From: Eubacteriales bacterium
GTDB taxonomy: Bacteria; Bacillota; Clostridia; Peptostreptococcales; Anaerovoracaceae
NCBI GenBank assembly: GCA_029098205.1
Contig: JAQXNW010000165.1
Location: 1-38,454, forward strand
Direction: 5' to 3'
Length of the DNA: 38,454 nucleotides
Shown here one piece after another: positions 30,066 to 38,363 of the stretch; within the stretch, counting starts at the first letter, position 1; each line of letters starts with the position of its first letter. Under the pieces are notes generated by a model, which saw only the letters and a program-made list of their open reading frames with translations, ran no database searches and was not told the DNA's origin. The translations under genes and the position numbers were made by a program.

Positions 30066-31712
30066 ATGGAGAATAAGATGTTTTGTTTTCAGTGTCAGGA
30101 AACAGCCGGATGCAAGGGATGCACAATTTCCGGTGTCTGCGGAAAGAAACCGGAAGTAGCCGCGATGCAGGACCTTCTGATTTATGTAACGAAGGGGCTG
30201 TCCGCCGTAACCACAAGACTTCGTGAAGAAGGAAAGACCATTGATAAGGATGTAAATCATCTGGTTACTGTAAACCTCTTCACCACAATCACAAACGCGA
30301 ATTTTGACCGCGATGCGATTATCAAATCAATCGAAAAGACGCTTTCCGTTAAAGCGGATCTTCTTGGAAAAGTCACAGACCGCGCGAATCTTCCGGAAGC
30401 GGCACGCTGGAACGGACCGAAAGAAGAATTTGATACGAAGGCAGCAGTTGTCGGTGTTCTCGCGACAAAAGACGAGGACATCCGTTCTCTCCGCGAGCTG
30501 ATCACCTACGGACTTAAGGGCCTGGCCGCGTACACCAAACACGCGAATGCGCTTCTTCAGGATAACGAAGACGTAGACGCGTTCATTCAGAAGGCGCTCG
30601 CGAAGACGCTGGACGATTCCCTTACGGTCGATGATCTGGTAGCGCTTACCCTCGAAACCGGAAAATACGGCGTCGACGGCATGGCTCTTCTCGACAAGGC
30701 GAATACAGAAGCATACGGAAATCCGGAAGTGACAAAGGTAGACATCGGTGTCCGCAAAAATCCGGGAATCCTGATCTCCGGCCATGACCTCCGCGATCTT
30801 GAGATGCTGCTGGAGCAGACACAGGGAACCGGCGTGGATGTTTACACCCATTCCGAAATGCTCCCGGCTCACTATTATCCGGCATTCAAGAAATATCCAA
30901 ACTTCGCCGGAAACTATGGAAACGCCTGGTGGAAACAGAAGGAAGAGTTCGAGAAATTCAACGGACCGATTCTGATGACAACGAACTGCGTAGTTCCTCC
31001 GGCAGACAGCTACAAGGACCGTCTCTGGACAACCGGCGCGGCAGGTTTCCCGGGCTGCGGACACATCGACGGCGCGTATGGCGAAACGAAGGACTTTTCC
31101 GCAATCATCGAGCAGGCGAAAGCATGTCAGCCGCCGACAGAAATTGAAACCGGAACAATCACCGGCGGATTTGCGCATGAGCAGGTATTCGCGCTTGCCG
31201 ATGCCGTTGTTGACGCCGTAAAGAGCGGCGCGATCCGTAAGTTCGTCGTTATGGCAGGCTGCGACGGCAGACAGAAATCCCGTGAATACTATAAGGAGTT
31301 CGCGGAGCGTCTTCCGAAGGATGTCGTAATCCTGACCGCTGGATGCGCGAAATATAAGTATAACAAACTGAATCTCGGCGACATCAACGGAATTCCGCGC
31401 GTTTTGGATGCCGGCCAGTGCAACGACTCCTACTCTCTCGCGCTGATCGCTCTCAAGTTGAAGGAAATCTTCGGTCTGGACGACATCAACGATCTTCCGA
31501 TCGCGTTCAACATCGCATGGTATGAGCAGAAAGCGGTCATCGTACTTCTGGCGCTCCTCTACCTCGGCGTTAAGAACATCCATCTCGGACCGACTCTTCC
31601 GGCATTCCTTTCTCCGAATGTGACAAAGGTTCTTGTAGACAACTTCGGAATTTCCGGAATCGGAACCGTAGACGACGACCTGAAGCTGTTCTTCGGTGAC
31701 GATGCGGAATAA
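30066..31712 (+). CDS. hcp: Hydroxylamine reductase / hybrid cluster protein, class I
   Basis: Hcp reduces hydroxylamine in vitro and acts as a nitric oxide reductase or S-nitrosylation factor in vivo, protecting anaerobes from nitrosative stress. The 548-aa protein starts with Cys7-x2-Cys10-x8-Cys19-x5-Cys25, the class I pattern that holds a [4Fe-4S] cluster. Hybrid cluster ligands lie in HDLRDLEMLLEQT, NCVVPP, GFPGCGHI, AGCDGR, AGCAKYKYN and DAGQCNDSYS. GTLP-type C-terminal FNIAWYEQKAVIVLLALLYLGVKNIHLGPTLPAFLSPNV is typical. AAAGGAG precedes the ATG. It is a single-gene unit; no reductase hcr is adjacent. Confidence 0.96.
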   Translation: MENKMFCFQCQETAGCKGCTISGVCGKKPEVAAMQDLLIYVTKGLSAVTTRLREEGKTIDKDVNHLVTVNLFTTITNANFDRDAIIKSIEKTLSVKADLLGKVTDRANLPEAARWNGPKEEFDTKAAVVGVLATKDEDIRSLRELITYGLKGLAAYTKHANALLQDNEDVDAFIQKALAKTLDDSLTVDDLVALTLETGKYGVDGMALLDKANTEAYGNPEVTKVDIGVRKNPGILISGHDLRDLEMLLEQTQGTGVDVYTHSEMLPAHYYPAFKKYPNFAGNYGNAWWKQKEEFEKFNGPILMTTNCVVPPADSYKDRLWTTGAAGFPGCGHIDGAYGETKDFSAIIEQAKACQPPTEIETGTITGGFAHEQVFALADAVVDAVKSGAIRKFVVMAGCDGRQKSREYYKEFAERLPKDVVILTAGCAKYKYNKLNLGDINGIPRVLDAGQCNDSYSLALIALKLKEIFGLDDINDLPIAFNIAWYEQKAVIVLLALLYLGVKNIHLGPTLPAFLSPNVTKVLVDNFGISGIGTVDDDLKLFFGDDAE

Positions 31713-31832
31713 AAGCGCACGGAACAAGGGACGCGCAGAGTAAGCCAAAGCAGGAAAAGACATCGCAGAGCAGGCGGCTCAAAATAAAAAAACAAAATGC
31801 CCCGCGCTGAAACAGGATGAAAGAAGAAACTT

Positions 31833-32423
31833 ATGACTGTTGAAGAAATTACAGAAAAACTGAAAGCAGACAGAAGAAATCAATCCTATACAGAGCGGGG
31901 CGTCTTCCCCGTATTTCAAATCAGCCCGGAAGCGAAAATTCAAATCATCGGTCAGGCTCCGGGCCGCAAAGTGGAAGAGTCCGGGATTCCTTTCAGCGAC
32001 AAGTCGGGCGAAAAGCTGATCCACTGGCTGGGCATAAGTCCGGACACGTTCTATTCACCGGAGATCGCCATTGTTCCTATGGATTTTTATTATCCGGGAA
32101 AAAGAAAATCCGGAGATCTTCCGCCCAGAAAATTCATCGCAGAAGAGTATCATCCGGAAATACTGAAGATGATGCCGAACATCCAATGCACAATCCTGAT
32201 CGGAAAATACGCGGCAGACTGGTATCTAAAAGGGAGAACCAAGAAGAATCTAACGGAAACCGTCGCCTCATACAAAGAATATCTGCCGGAATATTTTCCG
32301 ATTGTTCACCCGAGTCCTCTGAATTTCCGGTGGCAGGCGAAAAATCCATGGTTTGAAGAGCAGGTGGTCCCGGAATTGCAGAAAGTTGTTCACGCGATTC
32401 TTCAGACGGCCGATCCCGCCTGA
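31833..32423 (+). CDS. Uracil-DNA glycosylase superfamily protein
   Basis: The 196-aa protein has the superfamily motifs IIGQAPGRKVEESGIPFSDKSGEKLIHWLG (38-67) and VHPSPLNFRWQAKNPWFEEQVVPEL near the C-terminus, with HPSP in the place of the HPSP-type DNA-intercalation loop. Four Fe-S cluster Cys as in family 4 UDGs are absent, so it belongs to a cluster-less branch. That makes base-excision of uracil likely but not certain. The ribosome site is weak. It lies about 120 bases after hcp and ends at a strong terminator. Confidence 0.85.
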   Translation: MTVEEITEKLKADRRNQSYTERGVFPVFQISPEAKIQIIGQAPGRKVEESGIPFSDKSGEKLIHWLGISPDTFYSPEIAIVPMDFYYPGKRKSGDLPPRKFIAEEYHPEILKMMPNIQCTILIGKYAADWYLKGRTKKNLTETVASYKEYLPEYFPIVHPSPLNFRWQAKNPWFEEQVVPELQKVVHAILQTADPA

Positions 32424-32505
32424 AGGGCAATGGCTCCCGTACCTCAGGTCACGGTAACCATTGATAATCATTTATCCGATGCTTGGTTTCCATGCATTAT
32501 AACGC

Positions 32506-32548
32506 AAAGAACGGTTCGGAACCGATGTGTTCCGGACCGTTCTTTTAT
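32506..32548 (+). terminator. Terminator of the UDG-family gene
   Basis: A 17-bp stem, AAAGAACGGTTCGGAAC with GTTCCGGACCGTTCTTT (one G-T pair, six-base loop), runs into TTTTATTT. It separates the plus-strand gene from the converging YkvI-type gene. Confidence 0.9.
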
Positions 32549-32632
32549 TTTATTTATTGTTCAGAAATTCTCCGCAGTTTCTTATCCAGCAACTGCTATT
32601 ACGCGTTATATACGGCGTTTTATGCAGGCAGC

Positions 32633-33733
32633 TTAGCTGCGGACCCGGCTCTCCTGGATGCGATCATAGATGACACGGACAACCATGACGGCCGTTACAC
32701 CGACGCCGACCCATCCGGAGATGACCCATACATAGTTCATAATCAGGTCATAAGGAACGGTCATCGCGACCAGGAATCCGACAATGGTCCCGATTACAAC
32801 TAGAAGCTTATACTTTTTCGTTCCGTCTTTCGCGAAGGGGGTAATGGAAGACCAGAGCAACGGGCAGGTTGTGGTGTACAGAGCCGCAAAGATCATAAGA
32901 GCATACACAGCTCCGAAGCCTTTGAACAGCTTGCTGGCAACATAGAGGAACGGCACATCCAGATTCGCAACCGCTGCCATATTCGCGATCATCGCGAATC
33001 CCATAACCACTTCGGAAGCGCCGACCAGGAAGTTTCCGATCGTCTGGCCGATCATCAGATCCTTCATGGTATTTTCCTGCTTCAGTTCCACCGCGAAGTT
33101 CGGATACCAGAGAATGGTGCTGGTCGCCAGAATGATGCCCGCAATGAGCCAGCTGTTGGATGCCTTCATGTGCTCGATTTTACCTTCCGCAACCAGCTTT
33201 GCTCCCTCCTGAAGACCGCCGTTTCCGATGCCCTGAATGACGGCAATCAAGGAAATTCCAAGCGCGATCAGGATCAGCACAGGTCCGATTTTGCTTATGA
33301 TATTGACAATATTCTTAAGGCCGAGCAGACTGGTCACGCAGCAGAGCGCGGCGATGATCGCCGCCCCGACCCACTGCGGAGCGTTATACTGCTCATGCAG
33401 CGCAGACGCGGCGCCGGAATACATGACGATGACGCACATGTACAGATAAAATATATAGAAATAGTTGATGATCGTTCCCAGAACATTTCCGAGGTAATAC
33501 TTCAGAACCTGCTCTCCATTTGTGAGGTTATGCTTCTCGGATGCGGAAGCGAAGCAGTAGATGCCCACCGCCATTGTGACCGTAAATGCAAGACCGGTAA
33601 AAACAGACCACCATCCGAAAACCGAAAAATACTGCATGACCTCCTGCCCGGTCGCGAACCCTGTGCCGATGTTAAATGCGAGAACCGCGCCCATGACGGT
33701 AAACACGGATTTCCAGTTAACTTTTGTTTTCAT
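32633..33733 (-). CDS. YkvI-family membrane transporter-like protein
   Basis: The 366-aa protein has about ten membrane helices and the unwound first helix GAVLAFNIGTGFATGQEVMQYF, as in LeuT-fold transporters and the uncharacterised YkvI family. The late motif TTCPLLWSSITPFAKDG fits that family. Its substrate is not known; its neighbour is a Cys/Met-metabolism PLP enzyme, so an amino acid or thiol compound is possible (inference). It starts 60 bases after the PLP enzyme's stop, so the two are likely co-transcribed from the promoter at 35019-35049. Confidence 0.85.
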   Translation of the reverse strand: MKTKVNWKSVFTVMGAVLAFNIGTGFATGQEVMQYFSVFGWWSVFTGLAFTVTMAVGIYCFASASEKHNLTNGEQVLKYYLGNVLGTIINYFYIFYLYMCVIVMYSGAASALHEQYNAPQWVGAAIIAALCCVTSLLGLKNIVNIISKIGPVLILIALGISLIAVIQGIGNGGLQEGAKLVAEGKIEHMKASNSWLIAGIILATSTILWYPNFAVELKQENTMKDLMIGQTIGNFLVGASEVVMGFAMIANMAAVANLDVPFLYVASKLFKGFGAVYALMIFAALYTTTCPLLWSSITPFAKDGTKKYKLLVVIGTIVGFLVAMTVPYDLIMNYVWVISGWVGVGVTAVMVVRVIYDRIQESRVRS

Positions 33734-33793
33734 GGCTCATTCTCCTTCATTCATAATAAGCTATGTATTCCCAAGACGGATTCCGGACAGAGG

Positions 33794-34978
33794 TTACTTG
33801 TCCATCGCGGAAAGCGCCTGTTTGAGATCCTCGATTAAATCCCGGCTGTCCTCAGCGCCGACGGAAATACGGACCAGACCTTCGGCAAGTCCCATGCCGT
33901 CCAGCTCCTCTCCGGAGAAATTATTCCGGAAAGCAGTCCTTGGATGCGTGAACGTTGTTCGGATGCCGCCCAGAGTTCCCAGATAGCGGATCAGCTTCAG
34001 ACTCTTCATAAATGCCGAAACCTTCTCATGATCGTCCTCCAGCCGGAAGCTCAGCATCGCGCCGTATCCATATTCCGTATCGAAAACCCGGGATGCCAGC
34101 TCATGCTGGGGATGATCCGGAAGGCTCGGATGATAAACCTCTCTTACATGCGGATCCTCGGACAGAGCCTCCGCGATTTTCACCGCGTTCCGATTCTGCG
34201 CTCTCACCCGCATGCTCATCGTCTTGACAGAGCGGAGGAACATCCAGGAGCTTACGGGATCCAGGCAGCAGCCCAGAAGAAGGTATTCCGGATTGATCCT
34301 GTCGATCAGCTCTTCGGAGGCAGTGACGCAGCCGCCGGTAAGATCGCTGTGTCCTCCGAAATACTTGGTCATACTGTGAAGAACAATATCCGCGCCGTGT
34401 TCCAGCGGTCTGTACACGAACGGAGTTGTGAAAGTACTGTCTACGACCGTCAGAATGCCCTGCGTATGCGCGATTGTTGTCACTTCATCAAGATCTGTAA
34501 CCAGAGTCAGAGGATTCGCGATGACCTCCGTATAGAACATTTTCGTGTTTTCTTTCACCGCATTTCTGACCGCTTCAAGATCCGTAAAATCGACAAAGCT
34601 CACTTCAATCCCGTATCCGGGCAGAATCCACTTCGCAAGCTCCACTGTCTCTCCGTAAACAGCCTGGTTCATCACGACATGATCCCCGTTTTTAAGAAGA
34701 GAGAGAAGAACGGTTGAAATCGCGGCCATACCGGACGAGCAGATCAGAGTCTTCCCGCCTTTTTCCAGGAAAGACACCGCCGCTCCGAGCTCGTCTCTGT
34801 TTGGATTCGCAGAGCGGTTGTAATAATACCGGCCGCCTTTGTCCGCGAAAAGATAATCTTCCATATCATCGAGAATGTATGCGCTGGACGGATAAATCGC
34901 CGGCGTCTCCGGATTCCTGACTATGCCCTGCAGAGTCGTTCCCTGATAGAGCACCTCCGTATCAAGATTATAACTCAT
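33794..34978 (-). CDS. Cys/Met-metabolism PLP enzyme (methionine gamma-lyase / cystathionine synthase-lyase type)
   Basis: From ATG 34978 (AAAGGAG six bases upstream) the protein has 394 aa. It has SSGMAAISTVLLSLLKNGDHVV (81-102), NQAVYGETVELA, VVDSTFTTPF with Asp180, and the PLP Lys205 in HSMTKYFGGHSDLTGG. DPVSSWMFLRSVKTMSMRV and a C-terminal VRISVGAEDSRDLIEDLKQAL are typical of the trans-sulfuration fold. Gamma-lyase (methionine or homocysteine to 2-oxobutyrate, thiol and ammonia) and cystathionine gamma-synthase/lyase cannot be separated by eye. The long frame to 35074 would overlap the promoter, so I reject it. The MerR-TetR pair upstream likely controls it. Confidence 0.88.
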   Translation of the reverse strand: MSYNLDTEVLYQGTTLQGIVRNPETPAIYPSSAYILDDMEDYLFADKGGRYYYNRSANPNRDELGAAVSFLEKGGKTLICSSGMAAISTVLLSLLKNGDHVVMNQAVYGETVELAKWILPGYGIEVSFVDFTDLEAVRNAVKENTKMFYTEVIANPLTLVTDLDEVTTIAHTQGILTVVDSTFTTPFVYRPLEHGADIVLHSMTKYFGGHSDLTGGCVTASEELIDRINPEYLLLGCCLDPVSSWMFLRSVKTMSMRVRAQNRNAVKIAEALSEDPHVREVYHPSLPDHPQHELASRVFDTEYGYGAMLSFRLEDDHEKVSAFMKSLKLIRYLGTLGGIRTTFTHPRTAFRNNFSGEELDGMGLAEGLVRISVGAEDSRDLIEDLKQALSAMDK

Positions 34979-35018
34979 TTGCATCTCCTTTACTTCAACG
35001 ATGTTCTTAACTAAGTAC

Positions 35019-35049
35019 ACTTTAGGCAATGAACCAAGGATAAAGTCAA
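35019..35049 (-). promoter_or_regulatory. MerR-style promoter (19-bp spacer) with dyad before the PLP enzyme gene
   Basis: On the minus strand TTGACT (35049-35044) and TAAAGT (35024-35019) are 19 bp apart, the over-long spacer typical of MerR-activated promoters. ACTTTA and TAAAGT form the outer arms of an inverted repeat across the spacer. The start falls near 35012, about 34 bases before the ATG. Upstream, 35050-35252 is A/T-rich with nothing else I can support. Confidence 0.65.
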
Positions 35050-35252
35050 GGAAACCAAGCTTGTTATTTTTCACAAAATTATCGACGCAAAATCATTAAT
35101 TTTCACAAACCAAAAGACAGATATGCATAAAATCCGCCTATGAATCTGCGCCTGCAGCCTTCAGCACCCTGTTTTTTCGCTATTTTTTTCAGAAGTTCTG
35201 CACACTCAGGAAACGCTGAACCCTATACCCGGAACAAGGTTTTGTTTCCCCG

Positions 35253-35337
35253 TAAAAGCACAATCCGCATTCCAGAGCACAGATCCGCACTTTTTAAACA
35301 CAATCCGCACTTCTAAAGCATGATCTGTACTTCGTAC
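35253..35337 (-). repeat. Four degenerate tandem units at and after the MerR gene 3' end
   Basis: On the minus strand, units of about 20-22 bp follow the pattern GAAGTGCGGATYGTG-TTTA. The first lies in the last MerR codons and the rest beyond its stop. The units resemble those at 10414-10458. Confidence 0.5.
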
Positions 35338-36110
35338 ATGGCATTCGACCAGTCCACCATATTATCTTCAAACTCAAGCGCCAGGACTGTGCCCCGGTAT
35401 TTGAGACCGGTGCAGTAGGCTTTGAGATGATCCACATCCCAGCTTTCCTTTAGAATCGGCGTTCGGAAACAAACAAAATCCGCCTCCGGGATGACCTGAA
35501 TATCCGGACAGAGATAGTCCGGGCGGGATTTTGTTAAAATAAAGTAGCTGCTTGGGCGGAACTTCTGCTGAAATAAGTCTTCCATATGAATCCGGTACCC
35601 ATACTGCCGCCGGTAATGGAGCTCAGAATATGGAGGCTGGGCTTTCTTTTCCGCCAGGCGGATTTCCATATCACTGAGCGGCTCATTTGGATCGCAGGAA
35701 ACCTCCAGAATATATCGCTCCGAAAGATGGATTCGGTAGAAATCAGAGATATCATTGCCCAGTCCGGTGTATGTAAAGTAATTGATGTACCAGTCGATAT
35801 CCTTAATCTGTTCGACAATCCTGGTGATCTGCTCCAGAAGCTCCTCTCTCTTGGAAGTAAGCCGGGGGAGCAGGCTTTCGACGGTTCCGTTCTTGATGAT
35901 TTCGCGGATTTCCTCCAGCGGAAGTCCCAGACCCTGAAGATACTTGATCCGGTCGATTTTATGAAACTGCTTATATGAATAGAAACGATATCCTGTTTTT
36001 TCATTGATGAAATCGGGCCGGAGAATATTCTCCCGGTCATAATACCGAAGGGTCTGGGGGGATACGCCCAGCAGCTTCGCGGTCTCGCCGATGGTATAGT
36101 AATCCTTCAT
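35313..36110 (-). CDS. MerR family regulator with a large C-terminal sensor domain
   Basis: From ATG 36110, which overlaps the TetR stop (ATGA), the protein has 265 aa. The N-terminal MerR helix-turn-helix and wing read YTIGETAKLLGVSPQTLRYYDREN and TGYRFYSYKQFHKIDRIKYLQGLGLPLEEIREII (residues about 5-72). A dimerising coiled coil follows (about 78-110), then a domain of some 150 residues, of the size seen in BmrR-type (GyrI-like) sensors of organic effectors; the fold is inferred. No Cys metal site is visible. The nearby 19-bp-spacer promoter is its natural target (inference). A tandem repeat cluster spans the C-terminal codons. Confidence 0.9.
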   Translation of the reverse strand: MKDYYTIGETAKLLGVSPQTLRYYDRENILRPDFINEKTGYRFYSYKQFHKIDRIKYLQGLGLPLEEIREIIKNGTVESLLPRLTSKREELLEQITRIVEQIKDIDWYINYFTYTGLGNDISDFYRIHLSERYILEVSCDPNEPLSDMEIRLAEKKAQPPYSELHYRRQYGYRIHMEDLFQQKFRPSSYFILTKSRPDYLCPDIQVIPEADFVCFRTPILKESWDVDHLKAYCTGLKYRGTVLALEFEDNMVDWSNAMYEVQIML

Positions 36111-36550
36111 TGCTGATACTGCTTTTCCACAATTCCGTAAATGATGTCTCCGAACTCCCGGGGCTTTTCCGGACATCCGGAAGAAAGCCATTCCTTAATA
36201 ACGCCGATCACTTTTTTGATGTACCGGCTTTCCATCCTGGATTCAAAGAATTCCCGATAAAAGGCCTGATTTTCATAGATGATCTCCAGCAGCTTATGCC
36301 GGTCGTTTTCAATATTCCCATCCGAAAAGGCGCTGGATGTGAGTTCTTCTTCCAACTGCTCGTACAGATCATAAATATCCATATAATTGCGATAGAAAGT
36401 CGCGCGGTTGATATCCGCCTTTTCACAGATTTCCTTAACCGTAATTTTATCGGGATGCTTTTCATTCAGCAGATCAAACAGCGCCTCACGAATCACTTTT
36501 CTGGTGTACAAGGTGCGTCTGTCGGTCTTTTTTTCCTTATTCTGCAACAT
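36107..36550 (-). CDS. TetR/AcrR family regulator, short
   Basis: This 147-aa protein has the TetR helix-turn-helix (VIREALFDLLNEKHPDKITVKEICEKADINRATFYRNYMDIYDLYEQLEEEL, residues about 19-69). The ligand-binding part is only about 75 residues, so it is shorter than usual TetR proteins (about 190), with an apparent internal shortening. The ATG at 36550 is only two bases from AAGGAGG; the TTG of the next codon (36547) has a better five-base spacing and may be the true start. It overlaps the MerR gene by four bases. A GATAC-TT-GTATC palindrome at 36599-36610 is a candidate operator. Confidence 0.85.
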   Translation of the reverse strand: MLQNKEKKTDRRTLYTRKVIREALFDLLNEKHPDKITVKEICEKADINRATFYRNYMDIYDLYEQLEEELTSSAFSDGNIENDRHKLLEIIYENQAFYREFFESRMESRYIKKVIGVIKEWLSSGCPEKPREFGDIIYGIVEKQYQQ

Positions 36551-36598
36551 TTCCTCCTTCTATGACCTATGACGCATATTTTCATTTCAAAATAGATC

Positions 36599-36610
36599 GA
36601 TACTTGTATC
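36599..36610. promoter_or_regulatory. Palindrome GATAC-TT-GTATC upstream of the TetR gene
   Basis: A 12-bp inverted repeat (GATAC with GTATC, two-base centre) lies about 50 bases before the TetR start. TATGACC/TATGACG repeats occur between them. Autoregulation is inferred. Confidence 0.4.
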
Positions 36611-36615
36611 TTTTC

Positions 36616-37287
36616 TTTGCCGCTGCGTACCTGACAAAGCCAGACAGCTGGGACGGCGCGATGAAGAATATCGATTATGTTCCTCACGTCGCATCTCCCC
36701 TTGGCGGAAATAATCACGAAGATCCTTCCCTGATTCCGGCGGCGGAAAGCAGTGTTAAAATGTGATCGGCGCCGATAGAACCGCCTGGGGGATGATCGAG
36801 AAACAGTCGGTTACGAAACTTACGACGATCCTTCTGGGAGCGATTTTAGGACCGAACATGGATGAAAAAAGAAGCAGCACCGATCAGATCCCCGAGATGC
36901 TTCTCAAAGGAACCCCGCGCCCGAATGTCATCTATCCGGTCGGAGATGTGCGAGATCTTGCCAAGTTTCATATTCTTGCGATGAAGTCCGATAAAGCGGA
37001 CGGTCAGCGTTTTATCGCTGAGCCGGAGGAAATGACAATGACAGAGGTGGCGCGTCTTCTGAAGGAAACCTATCCAGACAAAAAAGTCAGCACGATGGTA
37101 ATCCCGATTTTGTCATTTCCATTACGGCTAAATTACAGGTTCCGATGAAGGTGCAGAACACCATGATCGGACTCAGATATCACCGGGACGGTTCCAAGTC
37201 AGAAGACTTCTCGGGTAGAATCCCCGTCCAGCAGAGGAAACGATTCTTGATACGGCGGACTATCTGATCAGGAACGGCATTGTATAG
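36616..37287 (+). pseudogene. Decayed NAD-dependent epimerase/dehydratase (extended SDR)
   Basis: Pieces of one protein are spread over several frames. The first (to 36765) reads TKPDSWDGAMKN and then HVASPLGGNNHEDPSLIPAAESSVK, typical of the dihydroflavonol-reductase-like SDR branch, and stops at TGA. The second (36762-37148) reads KLTTILLGAILGPNMDEKRSSTDQ, VIYPVGDVRDLAKFHILAMKSDKADGQRFIAE and ends in frame VSTMVIPI. The family's continuation (PDFVISITAKLQVPMKV) goes on in another frame from about 37100, and EETILDTADYLIRNGIV ends at TAG 37287. The NAD-binding N-terminus and the middle with the catalytic Tyr-x3-Lys are missing. Frameshifts, a deletion and a nonsense codon show it is dead. 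Confidence 0.9.
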
Positions 37288-37298
37288 CGGAAAACATG

Positions 37299-37362
37299 AA
37301 TGCCGCAAGCCCCGGGGAGACTGCCTCCCGGGGCTATGCCATTTCCCGCTCAGAGCGGCATT
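37299..37362. terminator. Nested hairpin between the pseudogene and the converging HypE-like gene
   Basis: AGCCCCGGGGAG (37308-37319) pairs with CTCCCGGGGCT (37325-37335), and outer arms AATGCCGC and GCGGCATT (37299-37306, 37355-37362) enclose it. It sits at the 3' ends of both units. T runs are weak, so it may end transcripts only partly. Confidence 0.55.
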
Positions 37363-38363
37363 TACGCTCTTACCGCACGATAGAGCTCATCCGCTTCCGG
37401 AGGATCGATCGGCGAAAGCGCGCCATCTTTCCACGCCATAATTCCGAAATCCGCGTCCTTCACCTCTCCGATCTTCGTGATCGGAATCCCCGCGGCAGAA
37501 ACCTCCGCCTGAATTTTCCCGGCTTCTTCCGGATGCGCCGCGATCAGCATGCAGCCGCTGGAAATCAGGCGGAAAACATTGATGCCATAATGCGCCGCGA
37601 TTTTCTTTGTTACTTCCTTCACGGGAATCCGCGCTTCGTCGATCTCCGCGCCGAGACCGGAAATATGGCACATCTCCCAAACCGCGCCAAATACGCCCCC
37701 TTCAGTTACGTCGTGCATGCCGCTCGTCCCGATTTTTCCGGCGATGACGCCTTCTTTCACGACGCTGACCTGATCGAGAAGCGAATCCGCCTCCGAAAGT
37801 TCCTCTCCTGAAAGCTCTTTCAGTTCATCCCGAAGATCCGCCGCTATGATGCCGGTCCCTTCCAGTCCCGCGTATTTCGTAAGAAGGATCGCGTCTCCCG
37901 GCTTCATGTCCTTCGCGCTCTGCGACGCGCCCCGAAGCGCCCGGCCGAATGCTGTCGATACGATGACCGGCTGCCGGACAGCACGCGTTACCTCTGTATG
38001 ACCGCCGATAATTTCCACGCCGCACTGCTCGGCTGCCCGACCGGCCTGCTCCATAATCCTGGATATATCCTCTTCCGTCGTTCCCTCCGGAAGCATGCAC
38101 GCAAGCGTAATTCCAAGAGGCTGAATGCCATTGCTCGCGATGTCGTTGCAGCTGATATGAATCGACAGCCGGCCGATATCGTTCACATCGGCCGTAATCG
38201 GATCCGTCGAAACCGCGCATTCGTACTTTCCGAAATCAATCACCGCGCAGTCCTCGCCGATTCCCGCACGCGTCAGAACCTCCGAACGTTTATAGGTGAT
38301 TTTATCGATCACGATGCTCTTAAGAACGTCGCTGTCCAGTTTCCCGACCTTCAGCGGTTTCAT
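37362..38363 (-). CDS. AIR synthase-related / HypE-like protein
   Basis: The 333-aa protein has the PurM/HypE/SelD ATP-binding fold: GIGEDCAVIDFG (34-45), AVSTDPITADVNDIGRLSIHISCNDIASNGIQPLGI, EIIGGHTEVTRAV and MHDVTEGGVFGAVWEM. The C-terminal Pro-Arg-Ile-Cys tail of true HypE is absent, and no hyp genes are nearby, so this is the stand-alone branch of unknown reaction, perhaps a thiamine- or nucleotide-linked ATP-dependent enzyme. I chose ATG 38363 because GGGAGG lies upstream and the ATG overlaps the preceding gene's stop (TTATGA). It is co-transcribed with that gene. Confidence 0.88.
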   Translation of the reverse strand: MKPLKVGKLDSDVLKSIVIDKITYKRSEVLTRAGIGEDCAVIDFGKYECAVSTDPITADVNDIGRLSIHISCNDIASNGIQPLGITLACMLPEGTTEEDISRIMEQAGRAAEQCGVEIIGGHTEVTRAVRQPVIVSTAFGRALRGASQSAKDMKPGDAILLTKYAGLEGTGIIAADLRDELKELSGEELSEADSLLDQVSVVKEGVIAGKIGTSGMHDVTEGGVFGAVWEMCHISGLGAEIDEARIPVKEVTKKIAAHYGINVFRLISSGCMLIAAHPEEAGKIQAEVSAAGIPITKIGEVKDADFGIMAWKDGALSPIDPPEADELYRAVRA

